Positions 1 through 7,330 of a DNA stretch of 15,976 nt are shown piece after piece. Position numbers and translations under genes: made by a program. Each line of letters opens with the position of its first letter. Within the stretch, counting starts at the first letter, position 1. The notes under the pieces were generated by a model. That model saw nothing but the letters and a program-made list of their open reading frames with translations. It did no database searches and was not told the origin of the DNA. Origin of the DNA: Collinsella sp. (GTDB taxonomy: Bacteria; Actinomycetota; Coriobacteriia; Coriobacteriales; Coriobacteriaceae); NCBI GenBank assembly GCA_019414465.1, contig DXLY01000018.1, positions 11,058-27,033 of the forward strand. Reading direction: 5' to 3'.

Positions 1-1114
1 CGCCAAGGTGACCATCGACCGCACCACCGGCAAGATATACGTCTACCGCCTGGAGCCGATCGACGATTCCATGGACGAGGAGGGCAACTTCACCGAGTTC
101 GAGGAGATCGACGTCACCCCCAAGAACACGAGCCGCATCGCCGCCCAGCACGCCAAGGCCGAGATCAACGCCATCGTGCGCAACTCCGCCCGCGAGCAGA
201 TCTACGAGGAGTTCTCCGGCCGCATCGGTGACCTCATCAGCGGCACCGTGCTGCAGTCCACGCCCGACTTCACGATCGTCAAGATCCGCGAGGGCGTCGA
301 GGCCGAGCTGCCGCACTTCGACCAGCGCCGTTACGAGAACGAGCGCAACGAGCGCCCGATGGGCGAGCGCTACCTGCACAGCCAGCACATCAAGGCCGTG
401 ATCATCGACGTACGCGACCCCAACTCCAACCTGCAACCGGTTCGCGGCGAGCACAGCCGTCCGCCGATTGTCATCTCCCGTACCCACCCCGAGCTCATGC
501 GTCGTCTGTTTGAGCAGGAGGTGCCCGAGATCTATGAGGGCACCGTCCAGATCAAGTCGATCGCCCGCGAGCCCGGCCAGCGTTCCAAGGTAGCCGTCCA
601 CTCGCTCGACGACCGTCTGGATCCCGTGGGCGCCTGCGTCGGCCCCAAGGGCAGCCGTGTTCGCGCTGTCGTGGGCGAGCTCCGCGGCGAGCGCGTCGAC
701 GTCATCCTGTGGGATGCCGATCCTGCCGTCTACGTCGCCAACGCCCTGTCGCCCGCTAAGGTCACCCGCGTCCTCATCGACGAGGAGAAGGCCTACGCCG
801 GCGTCATCGTGCCCGACGACCAGCTGTCCCTCGCCATCGGCAAGGAGGGCCAGAACGCCCGCCTCGCCGCGCGCCTGACCGGCTGGCACATCGACATCAA
901 GTCCGAGACGCTTGCCGCCGACATCCTCAAGAATGTTCCCGTTCACGAGGAGCCCGCCGCCGACCTGATCGGTGACGAGGAGGACGAGGACGTCCGCCGC
1001 TGTGAGTATGTGTCCGAGGACGGCATCCAGTGCCGCAACCAGGCTCGTCCCGGCTCCCGTTTCTGCGGTGTCCACGACACCGACGCCTTCGATGATGCGG
1101 AGGACCTGATCTAG
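1..1114 (+). CDS. nusA: Transcription termination/antitermination factor NusA (5' partial)
   Basis: NusA binds RNA polymerase and nascent RNA and modulates pausing, termination and antitermination. The reading frame is open from base 2 to the TAG at 1112-1114, so the true start lies upstream; the GTG at 8 is internal. In order the visible part shows the end of the N-terminal RNAP-binding domain (contains TGKIYVYRLEP), an S1 domain running into the family signature SRTHPELMRRLFEQEVPEI, KH1 (DPVGACVGPKGSRVR) and KH2 (LSLAIGKEGQNARLAARLTGW). The S1 region has a somewhat long loop before SRTHP compared with mycobacterial NusA as I remember it. After KH2 comes an acidic tail holding a Cys3His motif (see 1001-1075), which is not part of standard NusA. 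It is the first visible gene of the run leading into infB. The identity is near certain; only the 5' end is missing. Confidence 0.97.
   Translation, partial: AKVTIDRTTGKIYVYRLEPIDDSMDEEGNFTEFEEIDVTPKNTSRIAAQHAKAEINAIVRNSAREQIYEEFSGRIGDLISGTVLQSTPDFTIVKIREGVEAELPHFDQRRYENERNERPMGERYLHSQHIKAVIIDVRDPNSNLQPVRGEHSRPPIVISRTHPELMRRLFEQEVPEIYEGTVQIKSIAREPGQRSKVAVHSLDDRLDPVGACVGPKGSRVRAVVGELRGERVDVILWDADPAVYVANALSPAKVTRVLIDEEKAYAGVIVPDDQLSLAIGKEGQNARLAARLTGWHIDIKSETLAADILKNVPVHEEPAADLIGDEEDEDVRRCEYVSEDGIQCRNQARPGSRFCGVHDTDAFDDAEDLI
1001..1075 (+). other. C-x9-C-x10-C-x2-H zinc-finger-like motif in the NusA C-terminal tail
   Basis: The codons give Cys (1001), Cys (1031), Cys (1064) and His (1073), so the spacing is exactly C-x9-C-x10-C-x2-H. 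The intervening residues include DGIQC, RPGSRFC and GVH. As I recall, this spacing matches the plant WRC domain and a small bacterial Cys3His family (DUF5763-like, with a C..GxxC..PGSxxCxxH pattern). The motif sits between two acidic stretches (GDEEDEDV before, DAFDDAED after). Zn binding is inferred from the ligand pattern. The role, whether RNA, RNAP or protein contact, is unknown. Confidence 0.7.
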
Positions 1115-1122
1115 CGCGCGGT

Positions 1123-1145
1123 CGCGCCGGGCGGGCCCCGGCGCG
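1123..1145 (+). other. G+C-rich hairpin in the nusA-infB spacer
   Basis: Bases 1123-1131 (CGCGCCGGG) are perfectly complementary to 1137-1145 (CCCGGCGCG), giving a 9-bp all-G/C stem with a 5-base loop. It begins 8 bases after the nusA stop. No T-run follows (the next bases are TCTCC), so it is not a canonical intrinsic terminator. It could be a pause site, an RNase barrier or a NusA-responsive attenuator; the sequence alone cannot decide. Confidence 0.6.
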
Positions 1146-1169
1146 TCTCCCACGCTCGTTCAGTCTCTA

Positions 1170-1199
1170 GGCACCCAAGGTGCCAGAAAGGGTAGGTGA
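1170..1199 (+). promoter_or_regulatory. Small hairpin plus ribosome binding site of infB
   Basis: GGCACC (1170-1175) pairs with GGTGCC (1179-1184) across the 3-base loop CAA. The stem ends nine bases before AGGTGA (1194-1199), the Shine-Dalgarno sequence, which lies 6 bases before the infB ATG at 1206. The hairpin leaves the SD free. A translational control role is possible but only inferred. Confidence 0.5.
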
Positions 1200-1205
1200 A
1201 GTCAT

Positions 1206-3920
1206 ATGGCAAAAGTCCGTGTGTCCACCCTGGCCAAAGAGTTCGGCATGACCTCCAAGGAACTGATGGGTCATCTCGCCGATATGAAGATTCCTGCTAA
1301 GTCCGCTTCCTCCACCTTGGAGGACGCCTATGTCGCCATGGTCCGCAAGCAGCTCGCCTCGGTGATCGAGGCCCGCGCTCAGGAAGTCGAGGCCGCCAAG
1401 CAGGCCGAGGAGCAGGCAGCTGCCGCCGAGGAAGCCGCCCGCGCCGCCGAGGCCGAGCGCGAGCGCATCGCCGCCGAGAAGGCACGCGAGGAGGAGCGCC
1501 GCCAGTTTGCCGCAGCCCAGGCTGCCGAGGAGGCTGCCCGCGCCGAGGCCGAGGCCAAGAAGAAGGCCGAGCAGGAGCGCCTTGCTCGCGAGAAGGAGGA
1601 GGCTGCCCGCGAGGCCCAGCGCCGCGCCGTTCCCGCTTCCGACTCCGGTTCGCGCTTCCGTTCGCTGCTCGACCAGATCGCCGCACAGGAGACCGTGCTC
1701 AAGGAGAAGAAGGACGCCGAGGACAAGGCCAAAGCTGAGCGCGCCGCCGAGCGCGGTAACCGTCGTGGCGGCAACAACGACCGCCGCGGTGGCCGTCGTA
1801 ACGATCGCAACGCCTCTGACAACAACTCCGAGCGCAACGCCTCCGAGAGCCGTCCGCACAGCCATCGCACCAACGCCAGCAACAACGTCGCTGCCGGCAT
1901 GGACTTCCCCAACCCCGATAAGCAAGGCAAGGGCAAGAAGCGCAAGGGCGGTCACAACAACGAAGAGGACCACTATAGCCGCATGGCTCGCGAGGCCGAG
2001 GAGTATAGCCGCGAGAAGGTACTCGAGGAGGCTCGTGCTGCCGTCGAGGAGGCCTCTCGCGAGTCCACCGGTCGCCGCAAGAAGCGCAAGGAGAAGCGCG
2101 AGCGCGAGGCTGCCAAGGCTCAGGAGGAGCGCAAGATAGAGGAGGCGCTGGCCCAGGGCGTGAACCCCGAGGAGCTCGACGCCATCAAGGTCTCCCAGGG
2201 CGTTACCGTCCAGGAGCTCGCCGAGGCGCTCGACGTTCCGGCCAACGACATCATCAAGCGCCTGTTCCTACTGGGTACGCCGCTCACCATGACGCAGTCC
2301 ATGTCCGACGACCTCGTCGAGCTCGTTGCCGACGACCTGGGTCGTCAGATCAAGATCATCACCCCCGAGGAGGAGAACACCTTCTCGTTCTACGACGATC
2401 CCGCCGACCTTAAGCCGCGCGCACCGGTCGTCACCGTCATGGGCCACGTCGACCACGGTAAGACGTCGCTGCTCGACGCCATCCGTCACACCGGCGTCGC
2501 TGCCGGCGAGGCGGGCGGCATTACCCAGGCCATCGGCGCTTCGCAGGTCATGATCAACGACCGCAAGATCACCTTCATCGATACCCCTGGCCACGCCACC
2601 TTTACGGCCATGCGTGCCCGTGGTGCCAAGGTGACCGACATCGTCATTCTGATCGTGGCCGCCGACGACGGCATCATGCCCCAGACCATCGAGTCGATCA
2701 ATCACGCCAAGGCCGCCGGCGTACCCATCGTCGTCGCCGTCAACAAGATCGATAAGCCGGGTGCCAACCCCGACCGCGTGCGCCAGGAGCTCACCGAGTA
2801 CGGCATCATCCCCGAGGAGTGGGGCGGACAGAACATGTTCGTCAACATCTCGGCCAAGCAGAAGATCGGTATCGACGACCTGCTCGAGACCGTGCTGCTC
2901 CAGGCCGACGTGCTCGAGCTCAAGGCCAACCCCGACACTTTTGCCTCCGGTAACGTCCTCGAGGCTAAGCTCGACAAGGGCCGCGGTTCGGTTGCCACGG
3001 TGCTCGTGACCCGCGGTACCCTGCACGTGGGCGATACGCTGGTCGCCGGCCTTACCTACGGTCGCGTCCGCGCCATGCTCGATCCCAAGGGCAACGCCGT
3101 CACCGAGGCCGGTCCTTCCGACGCCGTCGAGATCCTGGGCCTGCAGTCCGTGCCCAACGCCGGCGACGAGTTCCGCGTTTTCGAGGACGAGCGCGAGGCT
3201 CGCGCCCTGGCCGATGAGCGTTCACTCAAGGCCCGTATCGAGGAGCAGAGCCGCGTCAAGCACGTCACGCTCGAGAACCTCTTCGAGACCATTGCCGACG
3301 CCGAGGTCAAGGAGCTCAACCTGATCATCAAGGCCGACGTCCAGGGTTCCATCGAGGCCCTTCAGGACTCGCTCGACAAGATGGATCAGTCCGAGGTTCG
3401 CATCAACACGATCCACTCCGCCGTTGGTGCCATCAACGAGACCGACGTCGTCCTGGCCGACGCCTCCAACGCCATCATCATCGGCTTTGGTGTCCGCCCC
3501 GACGGTAAGGCGCGTTCCGCCGCCGAGCGCGAGGGCGTCGAGATCCGTTGCTACGACGTCATCTACAAGTGCCTCGAGGAGCTCGACGCTGCCCGTATCG
3601 GCATGCTCAAGCCCACCGAGGTCGAGGTCTCCACGGGTACCGCGACCGTCCTGGACACCTTCAAGGTGCCTAAAGTCGGTATCGCCGCCGGTGTCCGCGT
3701 CGAAGAGGGCGAGATCGCCGCGACCGATTCCGTGCGTCTGGTGCGCGACGGCATCGTGGTCTTCAACGGCAAGATCGCCTCGATGCGTCACTACAAGGAC
3801 GAGGCCAAGAGCCTCAAGAGCGGTTCCGAGGGCGGCATTGGCCTGGAGAACTTCCAGGACATCAAGCCCGGCGACCAGATCGAGGGTTACCGTATCGACC
3901 AGGTTGCCCGTACCGAGTAG
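1206..3920 (+). CDS. infB: Translation initiation factor IF-2
   Basis: IF-2 is the GTPase that brings initiator fMet-tRNA to the 30S subunit and promotes 50S joining. The 904-aa protein begins with an IF2_N domain (residues about 1-50). A very long charged Ala/Glu/Arg/Lys-rich linker follows, with an Asn/Arg/Gly-rich stretch around 183-220 and basic blocks. A second IF2_N-like segment lies near 320-380. The G domain has G1 GHVDHGKT (413-420), a GGITQAIGA switch I/G2 region, G3 DTPGH (459-463), G4 NKID (513-516) and G5 SAK (549-551), and is followed by domains II, III and the fMet-tRNA-binding C-terminal domain. All GTPase motifs are intact. The ATG at 1206 is preceded by AGGTGA at a 6-base spacing. 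Only 11 bases separate it from rbfA, consistent with cotranscription. The length is at the upper end for the family because of the linker, as is common in high-G+C Gram-positives. Confidence 0.98.
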   Translation: MAKVRVSTLAKEFGMTSKELMGHLADMKIPAKSASSTLEDAYVAMVRKQLASVIEARAQEVEAAKQAEEQAAAAEEAARAAEAERERIAAEKAREEERRQFAAAQAAEEAARAEAEAKKKAEQERLAREKEEAAREAQRRAVPASDSGSRFRSLLDQIAAQETVLKEKKDAEDKAKAERAAERGNRRGGNNDRRGGRRNDRNASDNNSERNASESRPHSHRTNASNNVAAGMDFPNPDKQGKGKKRKGGHNNEEDHYSRMAREAEEYSREKVLEEARAAVEEASRESTGRRKKRKEKREREAAKAQEERKIEEALAQGVNPEELDAIKVSQGVTVQELAEALDVPANDIIKRLFLLGTPLTMTQSMSDDLVELVADDLGRQIKIITPEEENTFSFYDDPADLKPRAPVVTVMGHVDHGKTSLLDAIRHTGVAAGEAGGITQAIGASQVMINDRKITFIDTPGHATFTAMRARGAKVTDIVILIVAADDGIMPQTIESINHAKAAGVPIVVAVNKIDKPGANPDRVRQELTEYGIIPEEWGGQNMFVNISAKQKIGIDDLLETVLLQADVLELKANPDTFASGNVLEAKLDKGRGSVATVLVTRGTLHVGDTLVAGLTYGRVRAMLDPKGNAVTEAGPSDAVEILGLQSVPNAGDEFRVFEDEREARALADERSLKARIEEQSRVKHVTLENLFETIADAEVKELNLIIKADVQGSIEALQDSLDKMDQSEVRINTIHSAVGAINETDVVLADASNAIIIGFGVRPDGKARSAAEREGVEIRCYDVIYKCLEELDAARIGMLKPTEVEVSTGTATVLDTFKVPKVGIAAGVRVEEGEIAATDSVRLVRDGIVVFNGKIASMRHYKDEAKSLKSGSEGGIGLENFQDIKPGDQIEGYRIDQVARTE

Positions 3921-3931
3921 GGGGTAGCGCT

Positions 3932-4342
3932 ATGAAGCAAACGCAGGCAACCCGCCGTCTGGGCGAGCAGCTTCGCGAGAAGCTCGGTTATATCCTGCTC
4001 TTTGAGGTTTCCGATCCGCGTCTCGACCTGGTTACTTTGACCGCGGTCGAGGTCGCGGTGGACCGTTCGTTCGCGCGCGTGTACGTGTCGTGCGATGCGA
4101 GCCGCTACGACGAGGTCTTGGAGGCGCTCGCAAGCGCTAAGGGCCGTATTCGCAGCCTGTTGGCTCGCTCGCTCGATTGGCGTGTTACGCCCGAGCTCGA
4201 TTTTCGCATCGATCGCTCGACCGATGAGGCCGAGCGTATCACGCGTGCGCTGGAAAACGTTCCCGCCACGCTTGCGATCGAAAAGGACGAGGACGGCTAT
4301 CCGATAGCGGATGCCGCCCAGGAGGCAGCTTTAGATGACTAA
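3932..4342 (+). CDS. rbfA: Ribosome-binding factor A
   Basis: RbfA is a small KH-like protein that binds pre-30S particles and helps mature the 5' region of 16S rRNA. The 136-aa product has the family features: an N-terminal RRLGEQLREKLGYIL helix, then SDPRLDLVTLTAVEV, a central YVSCD strand and the hallmark RVTPELDFRID near residues 84-94, followed by a short acidic tail. The ATG at 3932 follows the infB stop by 11 bases, with a G-rich GGGGTAG in between that can serve as the SD. Its last 8 bases overlap the next gene, which suggests translational coupling. The position right after infB is the usual bacterial arrangement and supports the call. Confidence 0.95.
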   Translation: MKQTQATRRLGEQLREKLGYILLFEVSDPRLDLVTLTAVEVAVDRSFARVYVSCDASRYDEVLEALASAKGRIRSLLARSLDWRVTPELDFRIDRSTDEAERITRALENVPATLAIEKDEDGYPIADAAQEAALDD

Positions 4343-5378
4343 TTCCGCCGACCTCGCCTCGTGCGAGTCTGCAGATATTCAGCGACGCATCCTCGAGCTC
4401 ATCGAGGGTGCGTCCTCCATTGCGATTTCGGGACATACTTCTCCCGATGGCGATGCCTTGGGCTCCGTTTTGGGTCTGGGCCTTTCGCTCATGAAGTTTT
4501 TCCCCAACAAGGACATTGCCCTGCTGCTGGCAGACGATGATCCGGTTCCGCGTATCTACCGCTTTATGGAAGGCTCCGATCGCCTGGTGCCGGCATCTGC
4601 GTACACCGGCAATCCGGACCTGTTCATCTCGGTGGACGTGCCGGTCGTCGAGCGTCTCAATAATTCCGCCGAGGTGCTTCGTCGCTCCAAGCATGTGGTG
4701 TGCTTCGATCACCATCCGGCGCGTGAGGAGTTTGCCGAGCTCAGCCTGAGGCGCGTCGAAGCTGCAGCCTGCGCCATGATCATCGACCGCTTCTTGGACA
4801 ATTGCGGCATTGTCGCACGTGATGGCGTTGCGACCTGCCTGCTGTGTGGCTTGGTTACCGATACCGGCCGTTTTCAGTACCAAAACGCCGATGCCGCCGC
4901 GTTCCATGCAGCCTCGCGTCTGGTTGCCCACGGTGCCGATCCGGCGCGTGTGGCACTCGAGGTCTACCAGAGCATGCGCGTTGAATTTTTGCACCTCAAG
5001 TCCATCGTTATGGGCCGCATTAAGACAGTAGCCCACGGGCGCGTCGCGTATAGCTACGCGTACCAGAGTGACCTTGAGGCCTGCGGTGTCACCTCGGATG
5101 AGTGCGACGGTCTGGTTGACGTGGTGCGCTCGGTGATGGGCGTCGAGGTCTGTCTGTTCCTGAAGGGCATTGAGGGCGATACCAAGGTGCGCGGCAACCT
5201 GCGCTCCAAGGGCGACCTCAACGTGTCCGAGATCGCTGCTGCCTTTGGCGGAGGCGGACATCCCGCTGCCGCCGGTTTCTCCAACAACGGAACGATTCTC
5301 GAGACGCTTACCGTGGCACTTCCCATGCTGGCCGAGCTGGTGGGGGAGGATCCCGCTTCGGTGACCGTCGAGCTTTAA
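4335..5378 (+). CDS. nrnA: DHH/DHHA1-family phosphoesterase, NrnA-like (nanoRNase / pAp phosphatase)
   Basis: Relatives (B. subtilis NrnA/YtqI, M. tuberculosis Rv2837c) degrade 2-5 nt RNAs and/or dephosphorylate 3'-phosphoadenosine 5'-phosphate, and some hydrolyse c-di-AMP or pApA. The 347-aa protein has the DHH domain metal motifs in order: H34-x3-D38-x-D40 within SGHTSPDGDALGS, an Asp in SVDVP, the DHH triad 125-127 in CFDHHPA, and Asp in GLVTDTGRFQ. The DHHA1 half contains GGGGHPAAAGF at about 305-315, the substrate-binding Gly-rich loop. AGGAGG (4320-4325) lies 9 bases before the ATG, and the start overlaps rbfA by 8 bases. The rbfA-DHH-truB order is common in Firmicutes and Actinobacteria. 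The family is certain; the exact substrate (nanoRNA, pAp or cyclic dinucleotide products) cannot be told from the sequence. Confidence 0.9.
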   Translation: MTNSADLASCESADIQRRILELIEGASSIAISGHTSPDGDALGSVLGLGLSLMKFFPNKDIALLLADDDPVPRIYRFMEGSDRLVPASAYTGNPDLFISVDVPVVERLNNSAEVLRRSKHVVCFDHHPAREEFAELSLRRVEAAACAMIIDRFLDNCGIVARDGVATCLLCGLVTDTGRFQYQNADAAAFHAASRLVAHGADPARVALEVYQSMRVEFLHLKSIVMGRIKTVAHGRVAYSYAYQSDLEACGVTSDECDGLVDVVRSVMGVEVCLFLKGIEGDTKVRGNLRSKGDLNVSEIAAAFGGGGHPAAAGFSNNGTILETLTVALPMLAELVGEDPASVTVEL

Positions 5379-5393
5379 CTTTTTGGATGGTAC

Positions 5394-6326
5394 ATGGCTC
5401 GTCGTACGCCTTCTCAACTGAATATGCTGCTCGCCGTCGATAAGCCGGTGGGCTGCACGTCCCACGATGTGGTTTCGAAATGCCGGCGCGCCCTCCATGA
5501 GCGGCGCGTTGGTCATGCCGGAACGCTCGACCCAATGGCATCGGGTGTCATGGTGGTGGGTGTGGGCCAGGCCACCCGTCTGCTGGGCATGCTAGCCCTC
5601 GATACCAAAAGCTATGTCGCCGACATTTCGTTTGGCGCCGAGACCAATACCGATGATGCGGAGGGCGAGGCGGTCCGCACGGTGGCTGTTGCCAACGAGC
5701 TCCGCGATCCTGCCTATGCTCGTGAGCGCTTGGCCGCTATGCTGGGTCCGCAGATGCAGGTGCCGCCGGCGTTTTCGGCTATCTCGGTCAATGGCGTTCG
5801 CGCCTACAAGTCTGCTCGCGAGGGCAATGCGGTGGACCTACCTCCGCGTCCCGTCGAGGTCTATGCCGCCGACCTGATCGCCGTGGGAGGCGAAGGTGAT
5901 ACGTGTGTGTGGACCGTGGCGTTCTCGGTGAGCAAGGGTACCTATATCCGTGCGCTCGCTCGCGATTTGGGCCGCGCCTGCGAGAGCGCCGCGCACATTT
6001 CCGCGCTGCGCCGCACGGCCTCCGGTGTTGTTTCCATTGGCGCTTGTCATGCGGTCGAGGAGCTTTCTCCCGAGTCCGCGGCTGGCTTTGCCCTGGATCC
6101 CATTGCGGCCCTGGGCGCCACGCGTGTTGACTTGCCGGGCAATCTTGCCGACGACCTGCTCTGCGGCCGACGCATTCCCGTTGAGCGTGCGCTTGCCGAT
6201 TTTGATGCCTCGAAGGCGCCGTTTGCGTTGGTGCTCGATGGGGGACTCAAGGCGCTCGCCCGCATCGAGGGTGGCCGCTTTGTCATGGAGCATGTCTTTC
6301 CGCAGGCCATCGGCGGTGTTCGATGA
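5394..6326 (+). CDS. truB: tRNA pseudouridine(55) synthase TruB
   Basis: TruB converts U55 in the T-loop of tRNAs to pseudouridine and also acts as a tRNA folding chaperone. The 310-aa protein has the N-terminal motif DKPVGCTSHDVV (16-27) and the catalytic-loop motif HAGTLDPMASGVMVVGVG with the nucleophilic Asp at D46. Further on are the YVADISFGAETNTDD region, a VPPAFSAISVNG segment and the KGTYIRALARDLG motif, followed by a PUA-like C-terminal part. The ATG at 5394 is chosen because GGATGG (5385-5390) lies just before it, although the 3-base spacing is tight. An internal ATG at 5424 (residue 11) has no SD and would leave only five residues before DKP. The gap to the nrnA stop is 15 bases and the stop overlaps the ribF start (ATGA). 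Confidence 0.96.
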   Translation: MARRTPSQLNMLLAVDKPVGCTSHDVVSKCRRALHERRVGHAGTLDPMASGVMVVGVGQATRLLGMLALDTKSYVADISFGAETNTDDAEGEAVRTVAVANELRDPAYARERLAAMLGPQMQVPPAFSAISVNGVRAYKSAREGNAVDLPPRPVEVYAADLIAVGGEGDTCVWTVAFSVSKGTYIRALARDLGRACESAAHISALRRTASGVVSIGACHAVEELSPESAAGFALDPIAALGATRVDLPGNLADDLLCGRRIPVERALADFDASKAPFALVLDGGLKALARIEGGRFVMEHVFPQAIGGVR

Positions 6327-7330
6327 TGTTGTCCGCTCACGAGCTCGCGCGTATTTTTTTCGCGGGCGAGTCGGACGAGGCTCACATCGTTACTGCCGAT
6401 GCGTTTGATAAGTGTGAGCACCTGGGTGCTGCCTCGATCGCCGTTGGCGTGTTCGATGGCGTGCACCGTGGACACCAGGAGCTCATTGCGGCGCTTGTCC
6501 GTGACGCCCGTGCCCATGGCTGTAAGGCGGTCGTGGTCACTTTCGATCCCGATCCGGACGTTGTGGTGAGTCCTTCGCCCGCTCAAAAATTGATGACGAC
6601 GTCCGACCGTCTACATGCCTTGGCTCAGACCGGGGTCGATGCGGTGGTGGCCGTTCCCTTTACGCCTGAGGTTGCGGCACTCGACCATGTCGGTTTTCTC
6701 GCACTGCTGTCACGCGTGGTCGACATTCGTTCGATTCGCGTTGGCAGCGACTTTAGGCTGGGTCGTGGCGGTGCTTCTGGTGTTGACGAGATGCGCACCT
6801 GGGGTGCCAAGCGCGGCGTTGACGTATACGGGCACGACCTGCTTTGCGAGGGCGGTGAGGCCATTTGCGCCACCCGCATTCGTCATGAGCTGGGACAGGG
6901 CCATGTGGAGCTTGCTGCTGAGTTGCTCGGCCGCCCGTATATGGTGCGCGGCGGTGTTATTCGCGGCCGTCACGAGGGTTCTGGCATGGGCTTTCCCACG
7001 GCAAACCTACATGTTCCCGACGGCATTCAGGTGCCTGCCGATGGCGTGTATGAGGGCCTGGTGCTGGTCAACGACATCGTGTGGCCCGCTGCCGTCAACG
7101 TCGGACTGCCGCCGACGTATGCCGACGATGCGGCTTCTGCGCATCTCGAGGCTAATTTAATTGGTTATACGGGCGACCTGTACGGCGCTTCCGTTTCGCT
7201 GGCGTTTACGCGCTGGCTGCGTCCGTCGCGCGTGTTCGATTCGCTGGATGAGTTGATCGCGACCGTCGAGGGTAATATCGAAGATATTCGTCACAACTTG
7301 GGCGAGCAGGGGGTGAGCGTCCGTGATTAG
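6323..7330 (+). CDS. ribF: Bifunctional riboflavin kinase / FAD synthetase RibF
   Basis: RibF phosphorylates riboflavin to FMN and adenylylates FMN to FAD in the cytoplasm. In the 335-aa protein the N-terminal FAD synthetase half shows GVFDGVHRGHQ with the HxGH nucleotide-binding motif (48-51), VVTFDPDP, and VGSDFRLGRGG. The C-terminal riboflavin kinase half shows LLGRPYMVRG, GMGFPTANL (PTAN 225-228), the NVGLPPT segment and the conserved LYG...L.F..WLR end. One deviation is ICATRIR (181-187), where many relatives have an (I)SSTRIR-type motif. The Thr and Arg remain but the Ser-Ser pair is Cys-Ala. The start ATG overlaps the truB stop by 4 bases, and an ATG directly after it (6326) is an equally possible start. 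Its 3' end overlaps dnaG by 8 bases. Confidence 0.95.
   Translation: MMLSAHELARIFFAGESDEAHIVTADAFDKCEHLGAASIAVGVFDGVHRGHQELIAALVRDARAHGCKAVVVTFDPDPDVVVSPSPAQKLMTTSDRLHALAQTGVDAVVAVPFTPEVAALDHVGFLALLSRVVDIRSIRVGSDFRLGRGGASGVDEMRTWGAKRGVDVYGHDLLCEGGEAICATRIRHELGQGHVELAAELLGRPYMVRGGVIRGRHEGSGMGFPTANLHVPDGIQVPADGVYEGLVLVNDIVWPAAVNVGLPPTYADDAASAHLEANLIGYTGDLYGASVSLAFTRWLRPSRVFDSLDELIATVEGNIEDIRHNLGEQGVSVRD

Noticed and set aside
1123..1145. Hairpin after nusA as a full intrinsic terminator
   Set aside because: The stem is strong but has no T-run, and infB follows as the expected operon partner without a visible promoter of its own.
1167..1973. 268-aa Leu/Gly/Ala-rich - strand frame that looks like a membrane protein
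   Set aside because: It is the complement of the Ala/Glu/Lys/Arg-rich IF-2 linker; the hydrophobic look comes from reading GAG/GCC-type codons backwards.
2268..3791. Two long - strand frames (2268-3026 and 3222-3791) opposite infB
   Set aside because: Both mirror the IF-2 G domain and C-terminal domains, with Val/Gly/Asp/Leu-rich translations and no motif.
4239..5516. 425-aa open frame on the - strand opposite nrnA and the start of truB
   Set aside because: It lies antisense to two convincing genes with intact catalytic motifs, its translation shows no recognisable domain, and high G+C codon bias readily opens such frames.
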